15,332 nucleotides of DNA, taken from positions 1 to 15,332 of the forward strand of contig CAMOOR010000047.1 of the NCBI GenBank assembly GCA_946621635.1, read 5' to 3'. A program made the position numbers and the translations under genes. Numbering within the stretch: the first letter of the stretch is position 1; each line of letters begins with the position of its first letter. Below, piece by piece: positions 1 through 7,467 of this stretch. Origin of the DNA: Colimorpha sp002372855 (GTDB lineage: Bacteria; Bacteroidota; Bacteroidia; Bacteroidales; P3). The notes beneath the pieces were generated by a model. The model saw only the letters and a list, made by a program, of their open reading frames with translations. It searched no databases and was not told the DNA's origin.

Positions 1-5
1 GAAGT

Positions 6-48
6 ATATGAGAAGTATATAGGAACTATATGAGAAGGGCCGAATTTG
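6..48 (+). repeat. Left copy of a 43-bp inverted repeat bounding the window
   Basis: Positions 6-48 are identical to the reverse complement of 15290-15332; identity stops right after the shared GGGCCGAATTTG. The outer part is an 11-bp tandem repeat (1-11 GAAGTATATGA, 12-22 GAAGTATATAG, 23-33 GAACTATATGA, then GAAG). ATAG-GAA-CTAT inside it can form a small hairpin. No transposase or integrase lies between the copies, so I read this as a dispersed repeat at which the assembly broke, not as the ends of a transposon. Confidence 0.9.
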
Positions 49-63
49 ACCCCTCACTGGAGG

Positions 64-161
64 AGTTAAAAGTTATGAGTTAAGAGTTAAGAGTTATGAG
101 TGGGGAGTGGGGAGTGATGAGTGATGAGTTATGAGTGGGGAGTGATGAGTGGGGAGTGATG
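64..161 (+). repeat. Heptad tandem array, 14 units of AGT+4
   Basis: Fourteen consecutive 7-bp units, all starting with AGT: AGTTAAA, AGTTATG, AGTTAAG x2, AGTTATG, AGTGGGG x2, AGTGATG x2, AGTTATG, AGTGGGG, AGTGATG, AGTGGGG, AGTGATG. The period is never broken although the last four bases vary among five words. An A9 run (162-170) follows. There are no spacers, so it is not a CRISPR array. It lies just upstream of the promoter at 171-202. Confidence 0.95.
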
Positions 162-170
162 AAAAAAAAA

Positions 171-202
171 TTTGGTCATGTGGAAGGAGTTTTGTATTTT
201 TG
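171..202 (+). promoter_or_regulatory. Bacteroidetes-type promoter for the caspase-fold gene
   Basis: TTTG at 171-174, a 20-nt spacer, then TATTTTTG at 195-202, matching the Bacteroidetes consensus TTTG-N19-21-TAnnTTTG. Transcription would start near 209, giving a leader of about 80 nt that contains the octamer array 215-254. The promoter sits between two different tandem arrays. Confidence 0.6.
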
Positions 203-214
203 CATTTTAATGTG

Positions 215-254
215 GTAGAGTCGTAGAGTGGTAGAGTCGTAGAGTTACAGAGTA
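215..254 (+). repeat. Octamer tandem array in the leader of the caspase-fold gene
   Basis: Five 8-bp units: GTAGAGTC, GTAGAGTG, GTAGAGTC, GTAGAGTT and the diverged ACAGAGTA. It lies downstream of the predicted start of transcription and would therefore be transcribed. An AT-rich stretch without a Shine-Dalgarno sequence separates it from the start codon at 290. Confidence 0.85.
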
Positions 255-289
255 TTAAAGCGACAATAAAAAAAATAAACAGATACAGA

Positions 290-2056
290 ATGAAAAAGAT
301 AGTACTCTTGTCTTTGATGGCGCTGGTTGCGGTGCCGGTGTTGGGTCAGACGGGCGAGCGGTTGTTGAACCGCCGATACCAGAACGAGATCCGGGATTCG
401 CTGACGGAGGTGATGGTGAAGAGGCAGCGCGACATGCAGCGTTTCGCGGAGCAGACGCTGTCGGGGCTGCCGAACGAGGAGAAACTGTACGACGAGAGTT
501 TCATCTCGGTTGTTGCGGACCTGATTGACACGTTCTACGAGGACGGCCGGATGCGGCTGGACCTGGTGTACCGGCTGAACTACAATTGCAAGCATATCGA
601 GGGCTACACGGACGATTACCCGCTGGGGACGTACGATGTGGATTCGTCGAATTCGTGCCGTGCGATCTGCCGTTTGACGCAGACGTTCCTGCAGCATACG
701 CTGGCGGATGTGATGGAGCCGGGCAAGGAGGTGGAGATTACGATTTCGTCGTCGGCGGACGGGACGGAGTTTGCGGGCAGGATTGAGTACGACGGCCGCT
801 ACGGCGACTTCCGCTACTGCCCTGTGGTGTTCAACGGGGAGCGGCTTCGCATTTCGGTGGACCGGACGACGGGCATTACGAACAATTGCCAGCTTGCGTA
901 CCTGCGCGCACAGAGCGTCCGCGCGTTCCTGGAGGCCAACGTTGCCGCCCTGCGGGGGACGAACAATAGCTACCGCTATGTGACACAGTCGTTCAAGGAT
1001 TCTGTCAATACGCACTACTACCGCCGCTCGAGTATCGAGATCAGGGTGAACGATGTGTTCCGCGAGACGGTGGAGCGAATGCAGAGGCAGAGGATGCAGG
1101 ACGACTATGTGGATTTCAATATTCCGGTGACGACGCATCGCAGTCCGAACACTTATGTGCTGATTATCGCCAACGAGCATTACGATGCGGCGCTGATTCC
1201 GGATGTGCCGTATGCGAGGAACGACGGAGAGAAGGTGCGCCAGTATTTCGTCAGTGCGCTGGGTGTGCCGGAGCGCCAGGTGAAGCTGCTGTCCGACGCG
1301 ACGAGGGCTGACATTGAGCAGGAGGGCTTGCACTGGCTGCAGGACCTGGCGCAGGCCGTTGCGGGCAAGGGCGGCGAGCAGGCGGTGCCGACGGCGGAGT
1401 TTATCGTCTACTATGCGGGGCACGGGTTCACGGACCTCGACGGCGCGGCCTACCTGCTGCCAAACGGCATCAGGACGGAGGAGATCGACGCGCTGCAGCC
1501 GGGAGGTGGCGGATGCAAGCTCTTTGGATGCAAGAAGAAGAAGGATGCGGCCGACACGGTCGACTACGACATCGTGCTGAGCAAGAAGGAGACGCGGAGG
1601 CTGGCGGAGCAGTGCCTGTCGATTGACGCGCTATGCAATGCCCTGAACAGCAAGAGTTACCCGGTGAAGAACCTGACGGTGGTGATCGACGCCTCGTTCG
1701 ACGGCAAGGGTCGCGACGGGAAGCCGATGGTGCGCGCGGAGCGCAAGAAAGACGACAAGAAGAAACGCCGCAAGGCGTCGCTGCGCAGCGACGCGGTGGT
1801 GCTTCTGGCGGCGGAGTATGACAAGACGGCTTTCGCTTTCGACCGCTTCGAGCACGGTTTTCTGACTTATTTCCTGCTGAAGGAGATGAAGGACCACAAG
1901 GACCATATTTTCCAGCTGGACTACCAGGATATTTACGAGGAGGTGGCGCGCCGCCTGAACAAGGAGAGCGCGCTGCAGAACAAGTGGCAGGAGGTGAGCG
2001 GTATTGCCGGCGGAAGGTACAAGGACGGGTGGCAGAGGATGAAAATTGAAAATTGA
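290..2056 (+). CDS. Exported OmpA-like / caspase-fold protein with Ser at the catalytic Cys position
   Basis: 588 residues. Residues 1-19 look like a signal peptide (charged MKK, hydrophobic core, cleavage before Gln20), so the protein is probably periplasmic or on the outer membrane. Residues about 90-256 resemble an OmpA-type peptidoglycan-binding domain: NNCQLAYLRAQSVRAFL near residue 197 matches the family's N..LS..RA..V pattern, and RRSSIEIRV ends it. Residues about 286-575 are a peptidase C14 (caspase) domain: NTYVLIIANEHYD strand, YYAGHG with His378, and HGFLTYFLLKE near the end. The catalytic-Cys motif, usually DACFSG, reads DASFDG with Ser469 (codon TCG at 1694). His and Ser are 91 residues apart, more than usual, because of a Cys/Lys-rich insert (GCKLFGCKKKKD). 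The protein is probably non-proteolytic, acting as a scaffold or sensor, but a Ser nucleophile cannot be excluded. The stop codon lies in a GAAAATT repeat. Domain calls rest on motif reading. Confidence 0.8.
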   Translation: MKKIVLLSLMALVAVPVLGQTGERLLNRRYQNEIRDSLTEVMVKRQRDMQRFAEQTLSGLPNEEKLYDESFISVVADLIDTFYEDGRMRLDLVYRLNYNCKHIEGYTDDYPLGTYDVDSSNSCRAICRLTQTFLQHTLADVMEPGKEVEITISSSADGTEFAGRIEYDGRYGDFRYCPVVFNGERLRISVDRTTGITNNCQLAYLRAQSVRAFLEANVAALRGTNNSYRYVTQSFKDSVNTHYYRRSSIEIRVNDVFRETVERMQRQRMQDDYVDFNIPVTTHRSPNTYVLIIANEHYDAALIPDVPYARNDGEKVRQYFVSALGVPERQVKLLSDATRADIEQEGLHWLQDLAQAVAGKGGEQAVPTAEFIVYYAGHGFTDLDGAAYLLPNGIRTEEIDALQPGGGGCKLFGCKKKKDAADTVDYDIVLSKKETRRLAEQCLSIDALCNALNSKSYPVKNLTVVIDASFDGKGRDGKPMVRAERKKDDKKKRRKASLRSDAVVLLAAEYDKTAFAFDRFEHGFLTYFLLKEMKDHKDHIFQLDYQDIYEEVARRLNKESALQNKWQEVSGIAGGRYKDGWQRMKIEN

Positions 2057-2115
2057 AGGTGCGCACCGTGAACGGTGCGCCACTGGACGAAGGGTTTGAA
2101 CATTGAAAATTGAAA
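2041..2115 (+). repeat. GAAAATT heptads around a perfect 8-bp hairpin
   Basis: Two GAAAATT units (2041-2054) encode the last residues and the stop of the caspase-fold gene; a diverged pair recurs at 2102-2115. Between them GCGCACCG (2061-2068), loop TGAA and CGGTGCGC (2073-2080) form a perfect stem. No T tract follows, so it is at best a weak terminator or mRNA 3' end structure. It may be a dispersed palindromic element. I see no clear promoter for kce in 2057-2151, so read-through is possible. Confidence 0.7.
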
Positions 2116-2151
2116 TTTTTGAATCAACAATAAAAAAAATACTTTAGAAAA

Positions 2152-3027
2152 ATGGATAAACTGATTATCACTGCCGCTATCTGCGGCGCAGAAGTCACGA
2201 AAGAACAGAACCCGAATGTGCCCTACACGGTAGAGGAGATTGTGCGCGAGGCGAAGAGCGCCGTGGACGCCGGCGCAGCGATTGTGCACCTGCATGTGCG
2301 CGAGGACGACGGTACCCCCACGCAGAACCACAAGCGTTTCCAGGAGTGCACCGAGGCCATCCTGAAGGAGTGCCCGAACGTGATCCTGATTCCCAGCACC
2401 GGCGGTGCCGTTGGCATGACCCCGGACGAGCGTCTGGACAGCACGAACACGACGCCCATTCCGGAGATGGCCACGCTGGACTGCGGCACGTGCAACTTCG
2501 GCGACGACATCTTCGACAACACGATGCCGACGATGCGCGCCTTCGGCAAGAGAATGATTGAGAAGGGCATCAAACCGGAGTACGAGTGCTTCGAGATGGG
2601 CCACCTGGAGACCATCGTGCACATGGCCAAAAAGGGCCAGGTGCCCAGCGCCTTCGGCGTGAACGGTCCCGACGGCAATCCGCTGCCGCTGGTGCCGATG
2701 CAGTTCAACTTTGTGCTGGGCGTGCTGGGTTGCGCCAGCGCCACGGTGGACAACCTGGTGTGGATGGTGAAGAACATCCCGATGGGCAGCACGTGGACGG
2801 CCACGGGCATCGGCCGCAACGCCTTCACCCTGGCCGCCCCCGCCATCGTCATGGGTGGCAATGTGCGCGTAGGTTTCGAGGACAACCTGTACCTGGAGCG
2901 CGGCGTGCTGGCCAAGAGCAACGGCGAACTGGTGGACAAGGTGGTCCGCATGGCCAAGATGCTGGGCCGCCCCATTGCCACCAGCGACGAGGCCCGCGAG
3001 ATTCTGAGCCTGAAGAAAAGAAACTAA
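2152..3027 (+). CDS. kce: 3-keto-5-aminohexanoate cleavage enzyme (BKACE family)
   Basis: 291 residues, the whole of a BKACE (DUF849) TIM barrel. Kce condenses 3-keto-5-aminohexanoate with acetyl-CoA, giving acetoacetate and 3-aminobutyryl-CoA, in anaerobic lysine fermentation; it is cytosolic and needs Zn2+. The expected active-site residues are present: Glu14 (ICGAE), zinc ligands His46 and His48 (HLHVRED) and Glu243 (VRVGFED), Ser82 (PSTGG), and Arg239 and Asp244 beside Glu243. The sequence from ITAAICGAEVTKEQNP onward is typical of true Kce, not of other BKACE activities. The start follows an A-rich leader without a Shine-Dalgarno sequence. None of its usual partners (kamA, kamDE, kdd, kal, CoA-transferase) is in the window. 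A different beta-keto acid substrate is the main alternative. Confidence 0.88.
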   Translation: MDKLIITAAICGAEVTKEQNPNVPYTVEEIVREAKSAVDAGAAIVHLHVREDDGTPTQNHKRFQECTEAILKECPNVILIPSTGGAVGMTPDERLDSTNTTPIPEMATLDCGTCNFGDDIFDNTMPTMRAFGKRMIEKGIKPEYECFEMGHLETIVHMAKKGQVPSAFGVNGPDGNPLPLVPMQFNFVLGVLGCASATVDNLVWMVKNIPMGSTWTATGIGRNAFTLAAPAIVMGGNVRVGFEDNLYLERGVLAKSNGELVDKVVRMAKMLGRPIATSDEAREILSLKKRN

Positions 3028-3028
3028 A

Positions 3029-3063
3029 AAGCTTTAAGGTATAAGCTTTAAGGTAAGAGTTAA
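3029..3063 (+). repeat. Heptad array between kce and the deiminase gene
   Basis: Five 7-bp units start one base after the kce stop codon: AAGCTTT, AAGGTAT, AAGCTTT, AAGGTAA, GAGTTAA. The array fills nearly the whole 45-bp gap and leaves no room for a standard promoter, so the two genes may be co-transcribed. Confidence 0.8.
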
Positions 3064-3072
3064 TCGGGATAC

Positions 3073-5235
3073 ATGAAGAAGCCACTGGTTTTGCTGGCGT
3101 CGGCGTTTGTTGCCTTTGGTGCAATGGCCCAGAGCCATCAGATGAGCGACGAGGAGTTGCAGCGCAGTTACCGCCAGACGGTGCACACGCGCGACTTCTC
3201 GAAGCATCACCTGGAAAGCAATATTCCGCTGAGAAGCATGGCTTCCTCCACCAAGGGGAACGCCGTGAAGAGCCTGCCTGAGGACCGTGTGTGGTTCCCC
3301 GGAGAATGGGAAGAGGTGAAGGCGATATGCGTCACCCCGTACTACAACTACCATGTGCCGGGCCACGAGGACAACAAGTCGTGGAAGGCGGAGCCGCTGG
3401 TGAGCGGTTATGCGACCTACCGGCAGTATACGATAGCGGGATGGCAGGAGCGAGGGATAGGCCCCTACAGCTCGATGATGGACACGACGTCGTCCTTCGG
3501 CCGTGTGTTCTTCTACGTGATGGACGGCATCCAGATGGGAGGCGCAGAGGCGTGGGTGCATGTGGAGAATGCCGCCGACACGGCGAAGGTAATCCGCACG
3601 CTGACCCGATTGAACCTGCGGCACGAGAAGGTGCGGTTCATCATCGGCCCGGGCAACTCGATCTGGTACCGCGACTGCGGCCCGATAGCCTTCTACTATG
3701 GCGACCAGGACAGCATCGGCATGCTGGACTTCACGTACTACCCCGACCGAGCGCTGGACGACTCGCTTCCGTCGCTGATTCACTGGCAGATGGGTATTCC
3801 GAACTACCAGACCGACATTGAGTGGGAAGGCGGCAACTGCCTCGTCGACGGTGCCGGCATGGTTTTCTCCTCCGATGCCATCTACAGCAGCAACTCCGAC
3901 CGCTACGGCCAGATTACTTGGGATGGACAGGACATCAACAGCCTCGCCTACAAGCAGGTGGATCCCCTCTCGAGCGCCCAGGTGCGTCAAGCGCTGCACG
4001 ACCTCCTCGGCCAGCGCGCTACCCACATCCTGCCCGCTTACGAGTATGACGGCGGCACGGGCCATGTGGACCTCTACGCCGACGCGTGGGACGAGAACGG
4101 TTTCGTCTTCTCCGTGATGCCCACCATTTATTCCTCCTGGAGCGACTACACTACAGGACAGAAGAACATCGACAGTCTCTGCTCGTACAAGAGCGTGTTC
4201 GACCGCGACTACTACACGATGGCCACGCTGCCGTTCCCGTCGATGGACAACGGTGGCAACTTCCCCAGCCAGCAGCTGTACGACCGGCTGTACTCGCGTA
4301 CCTACTCGAACCACACCTTCGTGAACAACGTCATCCTGCAACCCTGCTTCTCGAGAGTGGTGAACGGAGAGCCTACGGCCGAATGGGACCGCGAGAACCT
4401 TGCCAAGGTGGCTGCCGCCTATCCCGGCTACACCATCTATCCGATCGACGTGCGTGAGTTCGACGGCAGAGGCGGCGCCATCCACTGCGTCACCAAGCAG
4501 ATTCCCGCCGACAACCCCATCCGCATCCTGCACAAGAACCTGCACGACACGCTGGCCATCGGCGAGATGACGCAGATTCCCGTCAGCGCCATCATCACCA
4601 ACAAGAGCGGCATCGCCAGTGCCCAGGTGAAGTGGCGCGAGGTGGGCAGCGAGGGGTGGAACACCGTGGAGCTGAACGCCAACGGCAACCGTTTCTATGG
4701 CCAGATGCCCCGTGTGATGACCGCCGTGCCTCAGCACAGTGTGGAGTACTACATCAGCGCCACCAGCAACAACGGCAAAACCATCACCAAGCCGATGACC
4801 GCCAACCAGGGTGGCTACTACACCTTCACCTACACCGACGGCGGCACCATCGACAGCACGATGTTCGACTTCGACACCACGGCCATGGACATGGAGGACA
4901 TCACCTTCGTCTTCTCCACCACTTGGGCCACCGAGGACGAGAGCGAGCAACGCCCGCTTGCCGGCATCGAGAATGTGGAGATGGAAGGCAACTTCGGCCA
5001 GTTCTATCCCAACCCTGCCACCGACGAGGCTAAAATGGCCATCGACCTGGGCAACGGCGCCAACTACAGCGTCAGCATCATCGACCAGAGCGGTCGCACC
5101 ATCCACACCAGCAGCCTGATGGCCGCCGGCCACATCGAGTACACCATCAACGCAGGCCGCTTGGCTACGGGAGTGTACAACGTGGTCTTCAGCAGCAAGG
5201 ATGCCCGCGTGGTGAGACGCTTAATCGTGAAGTAA
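3073..5235 (+). CDS. T9SS-secreted peptidylarginine/agmatine deiminase
   Basis: 720 residues. Signal peptide 1-19 (cleavage AMA|Q). Residues about 70-490 are a PAD_porph-type deiminase domain (the agmatine deiminase / Porphyromonas PPAD family) that hydrolyses a guanidino group to citrulline or N-carbamoylputrescine plus ammonia. Catalytic elements are intact: WYRDCGP with Asp201, EWEGGNC, GHVDLYAD with His331 and Asp333, and GGAIHCVTKQIP with nucleophile Cys472. Residues about 500-600 form an Ig/Fn3-like beta domain. From about 640 there is a type A T9SS sorting domain (FYPNP at 644-648, GVYNVV, C-terminal RRLIVK), so the protein should cross the outer membrane and be surface-attached or released. 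It is longer than PPAD (about 556 residues). Whether it acts on C-terminal arginine in peptides or on free agmatine cannot be decided here. Its last 15 bp overlap the convergent glycosyltransferase gene. Confidence 0.9.
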   Translation: MKKPLVLLASAFVAFGAMAQSHQMSDEELQRSYRQTVHTRDFSKHHLESNIPLRSMASSTKGNAVKSLPEDRVWFPGEWEEVKAICVTPYYNYHVPGHEDNKSWKAEPLVSGYATYRQYTIAGWQERGIGPYSSMMDTTSSFGRVFFYVMDGIQMGGAEAWVHVENAADTAKVIRTLTRLNLRHEKVRFIIGPGNSIWYRDCGPIAFYYGDQDSIGMLDFTYYPDRALDDSLPSLIHWQMGIPNYQTDIEWEGGNCLVDGAGMVFSSDAIYSSNSDRYGQITWDGQDINSLAYKQVDPLSSAQVRQALHDLLGQRATHILPAYEYDGGTGHVDLYADAWDENGFVFSVMPTIYSSWSDYTTGQKNIDSLCSYKSVFDRDYYTMATLPFPSMDNGGNFPSQQLYDRLYSRTYSNHTFVNNVILQPCFSRVVNGEPTAEWDRENLAKVAAAYPGYTIYPIDVREFDGRGGAIHCVTKQIPADNPIRILHKNLHDTLAIGEMTQIPVSAIITNKSGIASAQVKWREVGSEGWNTVELNANGNRFYGQMPRVMTAVPQHSVEYYISATSNNGKTITKPMTANQGGYYTFTYTDGGTIDSTMFDFDTTAMDMEDITFVFSTTWATEDESEQRPLAGIENVEMEGNFGQFYPNPATDEAKMAIDLGNGANYSVSIIDQSGRTIHTSSLMAAGHIEYTINAGRLATGVYNVVFSSKDARVVRRLIVK

Positions 5236-6348
5236 GGAGCGGTAGAGCGCAAGCATATCCTGCGACACCTTTTCAGGGGCGAACTTCAAACGTTGGGTTC
5301 GCCCCTTTTCTATTTGGCTGTTGCGGAAAGCGGGGTCGGAAAGCAGCCGGGAGAGATGCGCGGCGAGGGTGCGGTAGTCGTCGGGGGCGGCATAGAGGGC
5401 CGCCTCGCCTCCGGCCTCGGGCATGGAGGAGACATTGGAGGTCACCACAGGGCAGTCGCAGCAGAGGCTCTCCAACACAGGGATACCGAAGCCCTCGAAG
5501 ACCGACATATAGACGCTGGCCACAGCGCCACGATAGAGCGCGGGGAAATCGGAGAAAGCGGCATTCTGGAGGAAAATCAACCTATGGTCCACACCCAGTT
5601 CCTTGGCCACGCGGCGCACCTGCTGGGGGTAGTGGCCCCGGGGGCGTCCGACAACAACCAGGCATACATCCTCGGGCAGAAGCGCTAGGGCGCGTACCGC
5701 AGCCACCTGGTTCTTGCGCTCCTCGACGGTGCCGACGGCAATGATGTAGCGCTCCGGGAGCTGAACGGCAGAGTGGCTGGGAGGCAGAGTGGCCGAGGGA
5801 GGATTCCAGAAGATGGGGTCGCAGCTTTGGTAAACGACGCGGATTTTCTCCTCCGGCACATGCATCATATCCATCAGGTCGCATTTGGTCTGCTCGCTGA
5901 TGGCAATCACGATGTCTGCCACACGGCATGCATGGCGCATCTTCAGACGGTGGATAATTCGGTCGGCAGGCTTGAAAAACTCCGGATATCGACGGACGAT
6001 GAGGTCGTGCATGGTGACAACTTTTTTCACCCCGTTTCCGAGGAAGAAAGGCAACTCATGGCTCAGACCATGATAGATATCAACCCCCTCCCGACGGGCA
6101 CACAGGCCCGACCAGACACTTCGCCAAAGGCCTCCGGCCATTGCCCACAGCCCCCTCGGCTGCCGGACTTCAACCTCCTGTATATCGTCGAAATAGTGGG
6201 TGTGACGGCCCTTCGTCGTGGGGGTGAAAAGCAAACTTTTCACCATTCCATGCCCTTCCCGGCACACGCCGCCAATCACCATGCGACTGTAATTTCCCAG
6301 GCCACTATTGTTGCGGAATGCCCGCTTTGCGTCATATCCTATGATCAT
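5221..6348 (-). CDS. GT4-family glycosyltransferase (full length)
   Basis: 375 residues starting at MIIGYDAK; an in-frame ATG seven codons upstream (6369) would overlap the promoter element and is less likely. The fold is GT-B: N-terminal acceptor domain (about 1-180) with HGLSHELP and VTMHDL (His114-Asp115), an odd Pro/Ser-rich linker (182-198), and a C-terminal nucleotide-sugar domain with VGTVEERKN and the retaining GT4 E-x7-E motif EGFGIPVLE (Glu285, Glu293). It should transfer a sugar from an activated donor to a glycan or lipid acceptor at the inner face of the cytoplasmic membrane; the substrates cannot be inferred. Neighbours are another GT4 enzyme, divergently transcribed from a shared promoter element, and a truncated paralogue at 7468-8049. 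Confidence 0.85.
   Translation of the reverse strand: MIIGYDAKRAFRNNSGLGNYSRMVIGGVCREGHGMVKSLLFTPTTKGRHTHYFDDIQEVEVRQPRGLWAMAGGLWRSVWSGLCARREGVDIYHGLSHELPFFLGNGVKKVVTMHDLIVRRYPEFFKPADRIIHRLKMRHACRVADIVIAISEQTKCDLMDMMHVPEEKIRVVYQSCDPIFWNPPSATLPPSHSAVQLPERYIIAVGTVEERKNQVAAVRALALLPEDVCLVVVGRPRGHYPQQVRRVAKELGVDHRLIFLQNAAFSDFPALYRGAVASVYMSVFEGFGIPVLESLCCDCPVVTSNVSSMPEAGGEAALYAAPDDYRTLAAHLSRLLSDPAFRNSQIEKGRTQRLKFAPEKVSQDMLALYRSLLHD
5275..5309 (+). terminator. Possible plus-strand terminator inside the GT coding region
   Basis: AGGGGCGAA (5275-5283) pairs with TTCGCCCCT (5298-5306) around a 14-nt loop, and a run of four Ts ends at 5309. It lies 40 bp past the deiminase stop codon but within the 3' coding end of the convergent glycosyltransferase gene. 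The loop is long and the T run short, so efficiency is uncertain. Confidence 0.45.
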
Positions 6349-6363
6349 CCTATTCAAATTAAA

Positions 6364-6398
6364 TTGCAAAAGTACGATTTTTTTTTGTACTTTTGCAA
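6364..6398. promoter_or_regulatory. Overlapping divergent promoters in a perfect 12-bp inverted repeat
   Basis: TTGCAAAAGTAC (6364-6375) and GTACTTTTGCAA (6387-6398) are exact inverted repeats. On the plus strand TTG 6364-6366 and TACTTTTG 6388-6395 form a -33/-7 pair with a 21-nt spacer reading toward the gene at 6414. On the minus strand the complements of 6396-6398 and 6367-6374 form the identical promoter toward the gene at 6348. Each arm thus carries one promoter's -7 and the other's -33 box. Both leaders would be only about 10-12 nt. Confidence 0.7.
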
Positions 6399-6413
6399 AA
6401 AATTTTGTGCAAC

Positions 6414-7463
6414 ATGGGAAAAAGGAAACTGTTGGTGGACCTGAGCATACTGCGCCACCCGATGTGCGGGCTGGGGCAGATAGCGCTGAACTACGGACGC
6501 TGGTTCGGAGAACATGCCGCAGAACTCAGCGAGGCACTGGACATCACCCTCTTGGTACCCAAAAAATACGAGGGTGCCTTCGGTCGCGACGTACACTACC
6601 TGCGACGGACCAGTCTGCGCCATCTGGTGCCAATGACCATGCCGCGATTCGACATTTGGCATGCCATCAGTCCCAACACCCTTTTTCGCCCCGCCTGGCC
6701 CGGAACACGCGTCATACTGACCATCCACGATGTAAACTTCGTCCACGAAAAAAAGCCCGAGAAGCAATCCAAATACTGCAAAAAAATGCAGCGCTGGTGC
6801 AACAGGGCCGACGAACTTGCATTCATTTCCCATTTTGTACAGGAGGACGCCGGCCGGGTACTCAACTTCGAAGGCAAGCCCCAGCAGGTCATCTACAACG
6901 GCGTCGAGGACCTGACCAAAGGCAGTCAGCACCGCCCCGCCGCCGTCGAGCCGCTGGGCGACGGACACTTCTTCCTCTCTCTCGGCGAGGTGAAGGAAAA
7001 GAAAAACCTCCACACCCTCCTGCCACTCATGGAACGCATGCAAGACTACCACCTGGTGATAGCCGGAAACGACAAAACCGAATACGCCCAACACCTTAGG
7101 AGCATCGCAAAATCAAAAAACATACACATCATCGGAACAGTGAACGACGACGAACGACGCTGGCTCTATGCCCACTGCGACGCCCTCCTTTTCCCCTCGA
7201 CGGCCGAAGGCTTTGGCCTCCCCGTCATCGAAGCCATGCAATGGGGACTCCCCGTCTTCTGCTCCAACAAAACATCCCTGCCCGAAATCGGCTCCACCCA
7301 CGCACACTACTTCACCTCCGATGACCCCCAAGCCATGGAAACCCTCGTGCGCGAAGGCCTGGCGGCACACAACACACAAAAAGCCACAGAAGAAAAAAAC
7401 TACGCGGCCACCTTCAACTACGAAAAACACATGCGCCAATACCTGGCACTCTACCTGAAATAA
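6414..7463 (+). CDS. GT4-family glycosyltransferase
   Basis: 349 residues starting at MGKRKLLVDLSILRHP; the frame stays open to 6393, but that would place the start inside the -7 box. N-terminal GT-B domain with GLGQIALNYGRW (glycine-rich loop, 19-30) and ILTIHDVNF (His105-Asp106); C-terminal domain with SLGEVKEKKN (189-198) and EGFGLPVIE (Glu265, Glu273), the E-x7-E signature of retaining GT4 enzymes. It is only distantly similar to the neighbour at 5221-6348, so they are not recent duplicates. Likely cytoplasmic or membrane-associated, in assembly of a surface polysaccharide; donor and acceptor are unknown. It converges on the next gene with only four bases between the stop codons. Confidence 0.85.
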   Translation: MGKRKLLVDLSILRHPMCGLGQIALNYGRWFGEHAAELSEALDITLLVPKKYEGAFGRDVHYLRRTSLRHLVPMTMPRFDIWHAISPNTLFRPAWPGTRVILTIHDVNFVHEKKPEKQSKYCKKMQRWCNRADELAFISHFVQEDAGRVLNFEGKPQQVIYNGVEDLTKGSQHRPAAVEPLGDGHFFLSLGEVKEKKNLHTLLPLMERMQDYHLVIAGNDKTEYAQHLRSIAKSKNIHIIGTVNDDERRWLYAHCDALLFPSTAEGFGLPVIEAMQWGLPVFCSNKTSLPEIGSTHAHYFTSDDPQAMETLVREGLAAHNTQKATEEKNYAATFNYEKHMRQYLALYLK

Positions 7464-7467
7464 AGCG

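Noticed and set aside
64..161. CRISPR array
   Set aside because: The units are contiguous 7-mers with no unique spacers and no cas genes are present.
245..1423. 392-codon minus-strand frame opposite the caspase-fold gene
   Set aside because: Arg/His/Leu-rich shadow that ends in repeat DNA; the plus frame has a signal peptide, promoter and domain motifs.
2061..2080. Intrinsic terminator for the caspase-fold gene
   Set aside because: The perfect 8-bp stem is not followed by a T run, so I list it as a hairpin with its repeats and not as a terminator.
3034..5133. 699-codon open frame on the minus strand opposite the deiminase gene
   Set aside because: Shadow of a well-supported gene; composition biased to Val, His, Arg and Ala, and no recognisable motif.
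290..5235. The caspase-fold, Kce and deiminase genes as one functional defence or toxin system
   Set aside because: Their functions do not connect by any known pathway; two are exported and one is a cytosolic catabolic enzyme. Proximity alone does not support a system.
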